Source: Paractinoplanes durhamensis
Lineage (GTDB): Bacteria; Actinomycetota; Actinomycetes; Mycobacteriales; Micromonosporaceae
Direction: 5' to 3'
DNA: 64,000 bases
Assembly: GCF_016862175.1 (NCBI RefSeq)
Contig: NZ_BOML01000059.1
Span: 1-64,000 of the forward strand
The notes beneath the pieces were generated by a model. The model saw only the letters and a program-made list of their open reading frames with translations, was not told the origin of the DNA and ran no database searches. Below, piece after piece: positions 33,620 to 42,905 of the stretch (positions are counted from its first letter, which is position 1; every line of letters begins with the position of its first letter). Made by a program: the position numbers and the translations under genes.

Positions 33620-36091
33620 ATGCCGCTGACCCGCTCCGAGGCCACCGCCCGGGCCGCCATCGTCGACGTCCACTCCTACGAGGTGCACCTCGACGTCACC
33701 GCGGCGGAGGAGACGTTCGGCGCGCGGACCGTGGTGCGGTTCGGGGCGCGGCCGGGCGCGTCGACGTTCCTCGAGTTCGAGCCGGTCCGGATCCAGTCGA
33801 TGACCCTGAACGGGGCGCGGGTGCCGGCCGAGGCGGCCACCGGCGGGCGGCTGGAGCTGACCGGGCTCGCCGAGGAGAACGAGCTGGTCGTCGCGGCCAC
33901 CATGCGGTATTCGAACGACGGCGAGGGCCTGCATCGCTACACCGACCCGGCCGACGGGAACGTCTACCTCTACCAGCACCTGTTCATCAACAACGGCGGC
34001 CGGGTGCTGCCCTGCTTCGACCAGCCGGACATGAAGGCGTCGTTCCAGGTGGCGGTCACCGCGCCGGCCGACTGGAAGGTCGCCGCCAACGGTGAGCTGA
34101 TCTCCGCGGCCGACGGCGTGTGGCGGTTCGCCCCGACCAAGCCGATCTCCACCTACCTGGCCTCGCTGTTCGCCGGGCCGCTGCACGTGGTCACCGACGA
34201 GCACGACGGCATCCCGCTGGCGCTGTACGTGCGGGCCGCGCTCGCCGCCGACCTCGACCGGGACGCCGAGGAGCTCTTCACGATCACCAAGCAGTGCCTG
34301 GACCGCTACCACGAGATGTTCGACATCCGGTACCCCTTCGGGCACTACCAGCAGGCGTTCGCCCCCGAGTTCAACTTCGGCGCCATGGAGTACCCGGGGC
34401 TGGTGGTCTTCCGGGACGAGATGATCTACCGCTCGGCGGTCACCGAGAGCCAGCGGGAGAGCCGGGCCAACGTCATCGCGCACGAGATGGCGCACATGTG
34501 GTTCGGCGACCTGGTGACCATGGCCTGGTGGGACGACCTGTGGCTGAACGAGTCGTTCGCCGAATACCTGGGCACCCGGGTCGCGGCCGAGGCCACCCGG
34601 TTCACCGGCGCGTGGACCACGTTCGCGATGCAGCGCAAGGCGTGGGGCCTGCGCGCCGACCAGCACCCGTCCACCCACCCGGTGGCGCCGATCGAGGTCG
34701 CCGACACCGACCAGGCGCTTCTCAACTTCGACGGCATCTCGTACGCGAAGGGCGCCGCCACCCTCAAGCAGCTTGTCGCGTTCGTCGGCGACGAGGCGTT
34801 CCTGGCCGGGTTGAACGACCACTTCGCAGCGCACGCGTACGGCAATGCCACGCTCGCCGACCTGCTCGCGGCGCTGACCAAGTCGAGCGGGCGGGACCTC
34901 GCCGGATGGTCCGACGTGTGGCTGCGCCGGGCCCAGGTCAACACGCTCCGGATGTCGCTCTCGCCGGCCGCCGTCGAGCAGACCGCGCCCGAGGGTTACC
35001 CGACGCTGCGGCCGCACAAGATCGGCATCGGGCTGTTCGACCGGGCGCCGGACGGCTCGGTCAATCGCCGGACGACCGTGCTCGCCGAGGTCGACGCCGA
35101 GCCGCGCACCCTGATCCCGGCCGTCGACGGCGAGCCCGCGGCCGACCTGGTGCTGCTCAACGACGGCGACCTGACGTACGCGAAGATCCGGCTGGACGAC
35201 GCCTCGACCGCGGCCGTCTCCACCGTCCTGCCGCTGCTCTCCGACTCGCTGGCCCGGGCCGTGCTCTGGGCCGCCACCCTGGACGCCGTGGTCGACGGCG
35301 AACGGCCGGTCGCCGAGCTGGTCACGCTGGTGCTGACCGCGCTGCCGGTGGAGTCCGAGGTGGTGATCGTCGAGGACGTGCTGCGGGCCACTCGCAGCCT
35401 GGTCGACCGCTACTCGACCCGGGAGACCCGGCCGGCCGCGCTCGAGCTCGTGGCGCAGGCCGCCGACCGGCTGCTGGCCGTCTCCGAGCCGGGCGGGTCC
35501 CGGCAGCTGGCCGCCGCCCGCGGCCTGATCGGCGCCACCGCCCAGACCGGCCGGCTGCGCGGCTGGCTGGCCGGCGAGGGCGTGCCCGAGGGGCTGGCCA
35601 TCGACGACGACCTGCGCTGGCTGATCCTCTACCGGCTGGTCGTGCTCGGCGCCGCCGACCTGGACGGCATCGACGCGGAGTACGCCCGCGACCGCAGCGC
35701 CACCGGCGCCCAGTGGGCCGCGCGCTGCCGGGCCGCGGTGCCGTCGGCGGAGGCCAAGGCGGCCGCCTGGCAGTCGATCGTGGCGGACACGACGCTCTCC
35801 AACCGGCTGGTCGAGATGACCGCGTCCGGCTTCTGGCACTCCGAGCAGCTCGATCTGGTCGCGCCGTACGTGTCCCGGTACTTCGCGGAGATGCCGGCGA
35901 TGATGCGGGTGCGCAGCGGGATGAGTGCGGAGAAGACCGCCAAGTACGCGTACCCGGAGCTCTCGGTCGATCCGGAGACCCGGCGGTACGCCGCCGAGCT
36001 GCTGGCCCGCGAAGATCTTGATCCGATTCTCCGCCGCGTCGTGCAGGACAGCGACGATGACATGCGCCGTGCCCTCCAGGCCCGCTTTTAG
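33620..36091 (+). CDS. pepN: Aminopeptidase N (M1 family)
   Basis: The ~823-aa zinc metallopeptidase trims N-terminal residues from peptides. It has the substrate-recognition motif GAMEYPG near residue 254 (the usual N of GAMEN is Y, as in actinobacterial members) and the zinc site HEMAHMWFGDL at 288, with the third ligand Glu in WLNESFAEYLGT. The C-terminal ~390 residues form the ERAP1-like helical domain. ATG at 33620 fits the family start; upstream in-frame ATGs at 33548 and 33608 are alternatives. CATGAT ends seven bases before 33620, so it may be leaderless. It is divergent from trpS; the two promoters are close. Confidence 0.94.
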   Translation: MPLTRSEATARAAIVDVHSYEVHLDVTAAEETFGARTVVRFGARPGASTFLEFEPVRIQSMTLNGARVPAEAATGGRLELTGLAEENELVVAATMRYSNDGEGLHRYTDPADGNVYLYQHLFINNGGRVLPCFDQPDMKASFQVAVTAPADWKVAANGELISAADGVWRFAPTKPISTYLASLFAGPLHVVTDEHDGIPLALYVRAALAADLDRDAEELFTITKQCLDRYHEMFDIRYPFGHYQQAFAPEFNFGAMEYPGLVVFRDEMIYRSAVTESQRESRANVIAHEMAHMWFGDLVTMAWWDDLWLNESFAEYLGTRVAAEATRFTGAWTTFAMQRKAWGLRADQHPSTHPVAPIEVADTDQALLNFDGISYAKGAATLKQLVAFVGDEAFLAGLNDHFAAHAYGNATLADLLAALTKSSGRDLAGWSDVWLRRAQVNTLRMSLSPAAVEQTAPEGYPTLRPHKIGIGLFDRAPDGSVNRRTTVLAEVDAEPRTLIPAVDGEPAADLVLLNDGDLTYAKIRLDDASTAAVSTVLPLLSDSLARAVLWAATLDAVVDGERPVAELVTLVLTALPVESEVVIVEDVLRATRSLVDRYSTRETRPAALELVAQAADRLLAVSEPGGSRQLAAARGLIGATAQTGRLRGWLAGEGVPEGLAIDDDLRWLILYRLVVLGAADLDGIDAEYARDRSATGAQWAARCRAAVPSAEAKAAAWQSIVADTTLSNRLVEMTASGFWHSEQLDLVAPYVSRYFAEMPAMMRVRSGMSAEKTAKYAYPELSVDPETRRYAAELLAREDLDPILRRVVQDSDDDMRRALQARF

Positions 36092-36112
36092 AGCTATTCT
36101 CGCGTTTCGCGA

Positions 36113-36130
36113 CGTTACCCTCCGTTACCC
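36113..36130 (+). repeat. Direct repeat upstream of hybrid kinase
   Basis: CGTTACCC occurs twice, at 36113-36120 and 36123-36130, with a 10-bp period. One helical turn between the copies would suit a dimeric regulator, but no binder is known. Confidence 0.45.
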
Positions 36131-36153
36131 TTCCCCTGACGGGGGAGGGGTCC

Positions 36154-37662
36154 GTGGAGTGGTCCGAGGAACTCGCCAGTGGCCTGTTGCAGGCCGCGCC
36201 GGACGCGATCCTGGTGATGTCCGGCAATCACATCGTGCTGGTCAACGACCGGGCCGTGGAGCTCTACGGCTGGACCCGTGACGAACTGCTCGGCAAGACC
36301 ATCGACACCCTGATCACCGACGATGCCAAGCTGATGCTGGCCGAGCGGCGCCGCAAGATCGCGGAGGGCCGGCCGGGGCCGATCGGCGCGGTCACCACCA
36401 CCATCCGGCGCCGGGACGGCAGCGAGATCCCGGTCGAGTCCTCGGTCTCGATCGTCGACACCCCGCAGGGCCGGTTCGCCGTCGCGGTGGTGCGCGACCT
36501 CACCGAGCGTGCCCGGGCCGAGCAGGAGAAGGCCCGGTTGCGGGCCGAGGCCCACGTGCACCGCAGCCAGCGGCTGGAGAGCCTCGGGCAGCTGGCCGGC
36601 GGGATCGCGCACGACTTCAACAACATGCTCGGCGTGATCGTCAACTACGCCAACTTCGTGATCGAGGAAGCCGCCGAGCCGGCCCCGGACCTGTCGGCCA
36701 TCGCGGCCGATGCCAAGCAGGTCGTGCAGGCCGGCAAGCGTGGCACCGACCTCACCCACCAGCTGCTGTCGTTCGCCCGGCGGGAGGTGGTCCGGCCGCA
36801 GCCGCTCGACCTCAACGAGTCGTTGTCCGAGGTCGAGGAGATGCTGCGGCGCTCCCTCGGCGAGCAGGTCAACCTGATCGTGCGGCCGGGCGAGGGCCTG
36901 CCGCCGGTCCTCTGCGATCCGGGGCAGATCTCCCAGCTGCTGGTCAACCTGGCCCTGAACGCGCGGGACGCGATGCCGGGCGGCGGCGATCTGGTGATCG
37001 ACACCGGGCGGCACGGCGAACAGGTGCGACTGCGGGTCGGTGACTCGGGCACCGGGATGACGCCGGAGGTGGCCGAGCGGGCCTTCGAGCCGTTCTTCAC
37101 CACCAAGGGAAGCGGCTCGGGGACCGGGCTGGGGCTGGCCACCGTCTACGGGATCGTCACCCAGGCCGGTGGGGACGTCAGCATCGCGACCACGCCCGGA
37201 GCGGGTACGACCATCACCGTACTGTTTCCTGCTGTCGCTGCTGCTTCATCTTCTTCGGTTTTGTCGGATTCGCCGGCGGTACCCGCGCCCGCGCGGGGCG
37301 AGACGTTGCTCGTGGTCGAGGACGAGGCGGCGCTGCGGGAAGTGGCCGGGCGGATCCTGTCCGGGGCCGGCTATCACGTGCTGACGGCCGAATGTGGGGC
37401 CGAGGCGCTGGCGCTGGCCGTCCGGCACGAGGGGGCCATCGACATGCTGGTCAGCGACGTGGTGATGCCCGGGATGTCGGGCAAGGAGCTCGCCGAGCGG
37501 CTGGTCTGCGCCCGGCCGGCCACCCGGGTGCTCTACATGTCCGGGTATGCGCAGCCGGTGCTGCACTCGCAGGGCACACTCGACCCGGGCGTCGCATTGC
37601 TGGAGAAGCCGTTCACCGCGACGGACCTGCTGGTAGCCGTCCGCAGTCGCCTGGACGATTGA
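36154..37662 (+). CDS. PAS hybrid histidine kinase with C-terminal receiver
   Basis: The 502-aa soluble protein has a PAS domain (~10-125), a coiled linker, a HisKA domain with the phospho-acceptor His153 in LAGGIAHDFNNML, a GHKL ATPase (NLALNARDAMPGGG; DSGTGM; GTGLGLATVYGIV) and a receiver domain (~385-500) with phospho-acceptor Asp435 in LVSDVVMPGMSG. No membrane helix or DNA-binding domain is present. The receiver may be a phosphate sink or pass phosphate to a partner elsewhere; no response regulator gene is adjacent. GTG at 36154 follows the GGGGGAGGGG site. A 10-bp direct repeat lies just upstream. Confidence 0.92.
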   Translation: MEWSEELASGLLQAAPDAILVMSGNHIVLVNDRAVELYGWTRDELLGKTIDTLITDDAKLMLAERRRKIAEGRPGPIGAVTTTIRRRDGSEIPVESSVSIVDTPQGRFAVAVVRDLTERARAEQEKARLRAEAHVHRSQRLESLGQLAGGIAHDFNNMLGVIVNYANFVIEEAAEPAPDLSAIAADAKQVVQAGKRGTDLTHQLLSFARREVVRPQPLDLNESLSEVEEMLRRSLGEQVNLIVRPGEGLPPVLCDPGQISQLLVNLALNARDAMPGGGDLVIDTGRHGEQVRLRVGDSGTGMTPEVAERAFEPFFTTKGSGSGTGLGLATVYGIVTQAGGDVSIATTPGAGTTITVLFPAVAAASSSSVLSDSPAVPAPARGETLLVVEDEAALREVAGRILSGAGYHVLTAECGAEALALAVRHEGAIDMLVSDVVMPGMSGKELAERLVCARPATRVLYMSGYAQPVLHSQGTLDPGVALLEKPFTATDLLVAVRSRLDD

Positions 37663-37708
37663 TCTACGTCCAGCCGCCCCGCCCACCACCCTTGATGGGA
37701 ATGACGCT

Positions 37709-37714
37709 TATATT
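37709..37714 (+). promoter_or_regulatory. -10 element of leaderless nadD promoter
   Basis: TATATT, the most AT-rich hexamer of the area, ends six bases before the nadD ATG, so transcription should start at the A of ATG. No ribosome-binding site is present. Confidence 0.6.
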
Positions 37715-37720
37715 TCACGA

Positions 37721-38320
37721 ATGCGCAGGATCGGGATCATGGGTGGCACCTTCGACCCGATCCACCACGGTCACCTGGTGGCCGCCAGTGAGGTAGCCGC
37801 TCGCTTCGATCTTGACGAGGTCGTGTTCGTGCCGACCGGGCAGCCCTACGAGAAGGGCAAGGTTTCCCCGGCCGAGGACCGCTACCTGATGACGGTGATC
37901 GCGACCGCGTCCAACCCGCGCTTCTACGTCAGCCGGGCCGACGTCGACCGGGACGGGCCGACCTACACCGTCGACACCCTGCGGGACATGCGGGCGATCT
38001 ACGGACCCGACGCCCAGCTCTACTTCATCACCGGGGCGGACGCGCTCAATCGCATCCTCGGCTGGAAAGATGCGCTCGAGATGCTGACCATGGCGCATTT
38101 CGTGGGCGTCACCCGGCCCGGCTTCGAGCTCTCCGACGACCACCTCCCCGACGACTCGGTCACCCTCGTCGAGGTGCCGGCGATGGCGATCTCGTCGTCG
38201 GCCTGCCGGGCCCGGGTGGCCGCCGGTGACCCGGTTTGGTACCTGGTGCCCGACGGTGTTGTGCAGTACATCAACAAGCGAGGCCTCTATCGGGGCTCGG
38301 GAAATGTCACACCGGTGTGA
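37721..38320 (+). CDS. nadD: Nicotinate-nucleotide adenylyltransferase
   Basis: The 199-aa enzyme joins ATP to nicotinate mononucleotide to make deamido-NAD. It begins IGIMGGTFDPIHHGHLVAA, containing the nucleotidyltransferase GXFXPXHXGH motif, and has the ISSSACRARVAAG segment that binds phosphate. Length is normal. ATG at 37721 fits a leaderless transcript. The nadD-rsfS-gpgP-like order is conserved in actinobacteria, including Mycobacterium. Confidence 0.96.
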   Translation: MRRIGIMGGTFDPIHHGHLVAASEVAARFDLDEVVFVPTGQPYEKGKVSPAEDRYLMTVIATASNPRFYVSRADVDRDGPTYTVDTLRDMRAIYGPDAQLYFITGADALNRILGWKDALEMLTMAHFVGVTRPGFELSDDHLPDDSVTLVEVPAMAISSSACRARVAAGDPVWYLVPDGVVQYINKRGLYRGSGNVTPV

Positions 38321-38372
38321 GACGCTTGTATCTCCGGGACACCAGCCCGGCTCACCGACCGAGGGGACGCTC

Positions 38373-38762
38373 TTGCCCGTCACCGAACGCGCTCTTGAAC
38401 TGGCGATGACGGCCGCCCAGGCCGCCGCCGACAAGAAGGCGCAGGACATCGTCGTCATCGACGTCGCCGAACAGCTCTACATCACCGATGCCTTCGTGAT
38501 CGCCTCGGCGTCGAACGAGCGCCAGGTCGCCTCGATCGTCGACGCCATCGAGGAAGCCCTGGCCAGCCTGCCGGAGAAGGCAAAGCCCGTGCGCCGCGAA
38601 GGCGAGCGTCAGGGTCGATGGGTGCTGCTCGACTACGTCGACATCGTCGTGCACGTCCAGCATGCCGAGGAGCGCGAGTTCTACGCCCTCGACAAGTTGT
38701 GGAAGGACTGCCCGACAATGCCGTTCGTCGACCGCGACATGGTCGACGCCGAAGCGTCGTGA
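38373..38762 (+). CDS. rsfS: Ribosome silencing factor RsfS
   Basis: The 129-aa protein binds L14 and keeps ribosomal subunits apart when nutrients run out. It matches RsfS: DKKAQDIVVIDVAEQLYITDAF, GERQGRWVLLDYVDIVVHVQ and REFYALDKLWKDCP. I chose TTG at 38373 because GAGGGGA lies just upstream and the family starts near here; upstream residues overlap nadD in another frame. Its stop overlaps the start of the next gene by 4 bp (GTGA). Confidence 0.95.
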   Translation: MPVTERALELAMTAAQAAADKKAQDIVVIDVAEQLYITDAFVIASASNERQVASIVDAIEEALASLPEKAKPVRREGERQGRWVLLDYVDIVVHVQHAEEREFYALDKLWKDCPTMPFVDRDMVDAEAS

Positions 38763-39388
38763 GCAGGCTTATCGTCTGGCGTCACGGCAACACCGACTGG
38801 AACGCGTCGCACCGCGTCCAGGGGCAGACCGACGTGCCGTTGAACGCACTCGGCCGGCAGCAGGCCGTCGACGCGGCCGAGCTGCTGATCAAGATGAAGC
38901 CCGACGCGATCGTGGCGAGCGACCTGCACCGGGCCGCCGACACGGCCGCGGCGCTGGCCGCGCTCACCGGCCTGTCGATCAGCTACGACAAGCGGCTCCG
39001 CGAACGGTATTTCGGCAATTGGCAGGGCCTCACCATGACCGAGGTGGCCGAGCTCCACCCTGATCAGTACGACCGGTGGACCCACGGCCAGGAGGTCGGC
39101 GGCGAGGTGGAAACCCTCGCCGACCTCGGCAAACGGGTCTCCGAGGCGTTGCTGGCAGCGGCCGCCGTGTCGCCGCCCGGCGGCACCGTCGTGGTGGCCA
39201 CGCACGGTGCGGCCGCGCGGCAGGGCATCGGGCACCTGCTCGGGTGGCCGCTCGAGCAGTTGCGGACGCTGCGGGCGCTGCAGAACTGCCATTGGGTCGA
39301 GTTGACCCATGACCGGGAGCGCGGGTGGCAGGTCGCGGCGTACAACGTCGGGCCCTTCACCGATCGTCCGGTCCCGCCGCCGGTCTGA
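38759..39388 (+). CDS. Histidine phosphatase, probable glucosyl-3-phosphoglycerate phosphatase
   Basis: The 209-aa phosphoglycerate-mutase-type phosphatase has the catalytic RHG in LIVWRHGNTDWN, with ASDLHRAADTA and the second His in VVVATHGAAARQG. Sitting directly after rsfS and overlapping it by 4 bp, it corresponds in position to mycobacterial GpgP, which dephosphorylates glucosyl-3-phosphoglycerate in methylglucose lipopolysaccharide synthesis. Family membership is clear; the substrate assignment rests on gene order and is inference. The start is GTG. Confidence 0.88.
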   Translation: MSRLIVWRHGNTDWNASHRVQGQTDVPLNALGRQQAVDAAELLIKMKPDAIVASDLHRAADTAAALAALTGLSISYDKRLRERYFGNWQGLTMTEVAELHPDQYDRWTHGQEVGGEVETLADLGKRVSEALLAAAAVSPPGGTVVVATHGAAARQGIGHLLGWPLEQLRTLRALQNCHWVELTHDRERGWQVAAYNVGPFTDRPVPPPV

Positions 39389-39454
39389 CCTTCTTTTGGT
39401 CGTTCTTCTCCGCGGTCTGAGGAACCGAGCTTGATCCGGTAGCGTCCAAGCATC

Positions 39455-39847
39455 ATGGTGATTCGTCGATCTGCCGTCGCTGTCCTGGGTCTGATGCTGT
39501 GCCTCGCCGGTTGTGCGAACAACACCGATCAGGCCGGGGCTACCGAGCCTTCATCGGCCTCGGCCGCCCCAACCTCGGCCGCCCCGACCACCGAGCCCAG
39601 CAGCGCCAAGCCCACCGCGGCCGGCGCCGAGACCATCTCCGGCACGGTCGAGGCCGGGGTCGAGCCCAACTGCCTGCTCCTGCAGGACACCAAGGGCTCC
39701 CACCTGCTGGTCTTCGACGATGCGGCGATGCGCGCCGACGCCGCCGTGGGCAAGAAGGTCACCCTGACCGGGCGCTCCGAACCGACCATGATGTCCACCT
39801 GCCAGCAGGGCATCCCGTTCATCGTGACGTCGGTCACGCCGGCCTGA
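39455..39847 (+). CDS. Small lipoprotein with OB-like C-terminal domain
   Basis: The 130-aa protein has a lipoprotein signal with lipobox LAGC (MLCLAGCANN, Cys22), an Ala/Ser/Thr/Pro linker to ~57, and a ~70-residue domain (ETISGTVEAGVEPNCLLLQD...KVTLTGRSEPTMMSTC) with two cysteines. The pattern of short strands resembles a small beta-barrel. Function unknown. A TAGCGT hexamer nine bases before the ATG suggests a near-leaderless mRNA. Confidence 0.85.
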   Translation: MVIRRSAVAVLGLMLCLAGCANNTDQAGATEPSSASAAPTSAAPTTEPSSAKPTAAGAETISGTVEAGVEPNCLLLQDTKGSHLLVFDDAAMRADAAVGKKVTLTGRSEPTMMSTCQQGIPFIVTSVTPA

Positions 39848-39905
39848 TCGCCGGCGCTTTCGGGCGTTGATCGGCTCCCGTGCGGCCGGGCGGGCGCCGA
39901 TCGGT

Positions 39906-39911
39906 TAACGT
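39906..39911 (+). promoter_or_regulatory. -10 element of leaderless degV promoter
   Basis: TAACGT ends six bases before the ATG at 39918, matching the spacing seen for valS and nadD. No ribosome-binding site intervenes. Confidence 0.5.
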
Positions 39912-39917
39912 GCCCGC

Positions 39918-40766
39918 ATGCCCGTCGCGGTCGTCACCGACTCCACCGCGTACCTGCCCGCCGAACTGAGCGGCTCGTATGACCTGACCGTCGTGCCCCT
40001 GACCGTGGTGATCAACGGTGTCGACGGGCTGGAAGGCCTGCAGATCCAGCCGGCCGAGGTGGCCCGGGCGTTGACCGCCCGCCGGTCCGTGGTGAGCACC
40101 TCCCGGCCCGCGCCGTCCCAGTTCGCCGAGACCTACCGGCGGCTCCTCGACGCCGGCGCCGACGGCATCGTCTCGGTCCATCTCTCCGCGAAGCTGTCCG
40201 GCACGTTCGAGGCGGCCTGCCTGGCGGCGGCCGAGGTGGGCGACCGGGTCCGGGTGGTGGACAGCGAAACCACCGGGATGGGCCTGGGGTTCGCCGCGCT
40301 GGCGGCGGCCAAGGCCGCGAGCGACGGCAAAGATCTCGATTCCGTACGCGGTGAAGCCGCCGACCACGCCGCCCGCGTCAGCACCCTCTTCTATGTGGAC
40401 ACGCTGGAGTTCCTCCGCCGTGGTGGCCGGATCGGCGCGGCTTCGGCCCTGCTCGGCACCGCGCTCTCGGTGAAGCCCATCCTTCACGTGCTCGACGGCG
40501 CGATCGTCGTCCGGGACAAGGTCCGCACCGCCGGCCGGGCCCTGGCCAAGCTGGTGGATCTCGCGGTCGAGGCGGCCGGCGACGGTGAGGCGGACATCGC
40601 CGTGCACCACCTGCTGGCCCCGGACCGCGCCACCGCCCTGGCCGACGCCGTCGCCATGCGCCTGGGCGACCGTTTGCGCGACTGCTACATCACCGAGATC
40701 GGCGCGGTGGTGGCCGCCCATGTGGGGCCCGGCCTGGCCGGCGTCGTGGTCCACCGCCGTTCCTGA
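39918..40766 (+). CDS. DegV family fatty-acid-binding protein
   Basis: The 282-aa protein matches DegV: AVVTDSTAYLPAEL at the start, VVSTSRPAPSQF, SAKLSGTFEAACLAA and FYVDTLEFLRRGGRIG. DegV proteins bind a fatty acid between two domains; in some bacteria they act as FakB, presenting it to the FakA kinase. No fakA is in the window, so a role in exogenous fatty acid use is inference. Length is normal. It lies just upstream of a convergent minus-strand gene. Confidence 0.92.
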   Translation: MPVAVVTDSTAYLPAELSGSYDLTVVPLTVVINGVDGLEGLQIQPAEVARALTARRSVVSTSRPAPSQFAETYRRLLDAGADGIVSVHLSAKLSGTFEAACLAAAEVGDRVRVVDSETTGMGLGFAALAAAKAASDGKDLDSVRGEAADHAARVSTLFYVDTLEFLRRGGRIGAASALLGTALSVKPILHVLDGAIVVRDKVRTAGRALAKLVDLAVEAAGDGEADIAVHHLLAPDRATALADAVAMRLGDRLRDCYITEIGAVVAAHVGPGLAGVVVHRRS

Positions 40767-40780
40767 CCGCCCGCCTTCGC

Positions 40781-41980
40781 CTAGCCGTGTGGCCAGGCCG
40801 TTGCGGTCCAGCGGGCCGGGTCGAAACCCGGTGCGACGGTCAGGTGAGCGGACAATTCCGCCCAGTTGCAGATGTCCGCGCCGACCTGGACCTCGTCGGC
40901 CGTCGGTAGCAGCGTCGGCTCGTCGCGCTCCCAGACGGCGCGCGTGCGCCAGCCCTGCTCCCCGGAGCCGACCAACTGCAGCTCGGCCAGCCTCGGCAGC
41001 CCCACCCCGCTCTGCTCCGAACCGTTCGCGTCTCCCGTGCCTGCGTCGCTCGTGCCCGCGTCTCCCGTGTTGCTTGTGCCCGCGTCGGGGCCGCCCGCGT
41101 CGGGGCCGCCCGCGTCGGGGCCGCCCGCGTCGGCAGCGGCCTGGGTGGCCTGGCGGGTGTACTCCTGGACGGCCAGGACCCGCTCGGCGCGCGCGACCGC
41201 GTGGTGCAGCGGGTGGCCGGGTGGTGCGTCGTACGGCACCGTGCAGCCGTTCTCGTCGCTCGCGTAGGCCATCGGGGTGATCGGCCGCGACGAGGTCGCG
41301 TAGATCTCCTCCGCCTGCGCGAACAACCCGCCCAGGTGGCCGCTCCCATCGGCCGTGACCAGCAGCGTGCCGCGCTCCGGTGCGAACGCCACCGGCGCAC
41401 CACCGACCTGCCCGGCAAGCCGCTCGAGCCAATGCTGCAGCAGCAGATGCGACGTCCAGTACGCATCGCCGTCGTCCACGAACCGCACCACCACCGGCTC
41501 GTTCGCGACCCCGTGCAGCACCGCCCCGGACAGGTTCGCCCGGGCTGCCTCGAAGACCTCCGCCGCGCTGACCCCCCAACTCCGCGGCTGGTCGGGCCCG
41601 ACATACGTCATCGTGTCCGGGCTGTCGACCACCACGAACTCGTGCAGGAACGGCAGGACCGGGCGGCGGAGCAGGGTGCCCGGCGTGCCACCGCGCAGGA
41701 CCGGGCGCAGCAGCGGCCGAGCTTCCGCCCAGCCCAGCGGCAATCCGGGCGACCGCACCAGGCCGGCGACGAACCGGTCGACCCGTTCCCGCCGGCGCCC
41801 GCCCCGCGTCGCCAGTAGCGGGGCGAGTTCCAGAATCGTCGGGGTCGCGTCGCCGTCCGCGGTGAAGCGGATCCGGAAACCGCGTGCGTCGTACTTGGCG
41901 TCGGTGAACCCGGCCCGCCGCAACCGCCGGATGACCTGACCGGCAAGTCGTGCCCGGGCAACCCTCCGTAGCAGGCCCAC
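40781..41980 (-). CDS. DUF1444-like protein with Asp/Gly repeat linker
   Basis: The 399-aa cytoplasmic protein contains a region resembling DUF1444/YtpQ (FRIRFTADGDATPTILELAPLL; HEFVVVDSPDTMTYV; WGVSAAEVFEAARANL), then a C-terminal part split by an acidic Asp/Ala/Gly linker with three exact DAGGP units. No catalytic residues are evident. I chose GTG at 41980 because AGAGG lies six bases upstream; the frame stays open further up but overlaps the methyltransferase gene. Function unknown. It may share a transcript with the methyltransferase upstream. Confidence 0.78.
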   Translation of the reverse strand: MGLLRRVARARLAGQVIRRLRRAGFTDAKYDARGFRIRFTADGDATPTILELAPLLATRGGRRRERVDRFVAGLVRSPGLPLGWAEARPLLRPVLRGGTPGTLLRRPVLPFLHEFVVVDSPDTMTYVGPDQPRSWGVSAAEVFEAARANLSGAVLHGVANEPVVVRFVDDGDAYWTSHLLLQHWLERLAGQVGGAPVAFAPERGTLLVTADGSGHLGGLFAQAEEIYATSSRPITPMAYASDENGCTVPYDAPPGHPLHHAVARAERVLAVQEYTRQATQAAADAGGPDAGGPDAGGPDAGTSNTGDAGTSDAGTGDANGSEQSGVGLPRLAELQLVGSGEQGWRTRAVWERDEPTLLPTADEVQVGADICNWAELSAHLTVAPGFDPARWTATAWPHG

Positions 41981-42014
41981 CCGACGCCTCTTCTCTCCCT
42001 GAAGGTCGCCGACC

Positions 42015-42809
42015 TTATCGCACGGGCCTGTCAATCTGCCGCCCCAGAATGACGCTCGCTTCAAGATCCTCATCGGACCGCAGGTCAGCGACGAGACCGG
42101 CTTCCCGAATCGCGCTCGCGGCCGCATCGGCCTGCGTCTCGGTGACCTCGGAGAGCATGATTCCGCCCGGGGCGAGCCAGTCGACGGCCCCGGCCAGCAC
42201 CGCCCGGAACACGTCGAGGCCGTCGCTGCCGCCGTCCAGCGCGGTGTGTGGTTCGTGATCGCGGGCCTCGGCCGGCAGCAGCGGAATGTGCCTGGTCGCG
42301 ACGTAGGGGACGTTCGCCAGCAGCACTGCGATCCGGCCGCGCAACTCGGTGGGCAGGGCCTCGAAGAGGTTCCCCTGGTAGACCTGGGTGTCCAGATTGT
42401 CCAGGGCGCAGGCGACCGCGACGGGATCGACGTCCGCCGCGTACAGGTCGATCGCCGGCTGCCGGTGCCGGACGGCCATGCCGAGCGCGCCGGACCCGCA
42501 GCAGAGATCGACCACGACGTCACCCGGTCGAGCGGCTTCGACCGCGACACGGACCAGGAGCTCACTGCGTACCCGAGGAACGAAGACACCCGGCCGTAGC
42601 CGCACCCGGACGCCGCCGAAGTCGGCGTAGCCGACGACCTGCTCGAGCGGCTCGCCCAGCGCGCGCCGATCCACCAGCGTGGCCAGCTCGGTCCCGTCGG
42701 CCGCCGCCGCGCCCAGCACGGCCGCCTCGTCCTCGGCAAAAACGCAGCCCGCGGCCCGTAGTCGCATGATCGCCTCGGCCATCGCCGGAGCTGTAATCCC
42801 CGCTGTCAC
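42015..42809 (-). CDS. PrmC-like N5-glutamine methyltransferase (NVPY variant)
   Basis: The 264-aa SAM-dependent methyltransferase has the cofactor loop VVDLCCGSGALGMAV and the substrate motif NVPYV where true HemK/PrmC has NPPY. An N-terminal helical region resembles PrmC. This combination is the PrmC-related TIGR03704-like group, whose substrate is unknown; the real release-factor methyltransferase should be elsewhere. The start GTG at 42809 lacks a ribosome-binding site; a weak -10-like TAAAGA lies close upstream. It is divergent from comEA. Confidence 0.88.
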   Translation of the reverse strand: MTAGITAPAMAEAIMRLRAAGCVFAEDEAAVLGAAAADGTELATLVDRRALGEPLEQVVGYADFGGVRVRLRPGVFVPRVRSELLVRVAVEAARPGDVVVDLCCGSGALGMAVRHRQPAIDLYAADVDPVAVACALDNLDTQVYQGNLFEALPTELRGRIAVLLANVPYVATRHIPLLPAEARDHEPHTALDGGSDGLDVFRAVLAGAVDWLAPGGIMLSEVTETQADAAASAIREAGLVADLRSDEDLEASVILGRQIDRPVR

Positions 42810-42905
42810 ACGGAGTCTTTAGCACAAATAGGGAGGCCGTGGGAGTTATCCACAATTCGAGGTTGTCCACAGGGCGCCGGGCAACGGCCCGGCGAAATCC
42901 CTACC

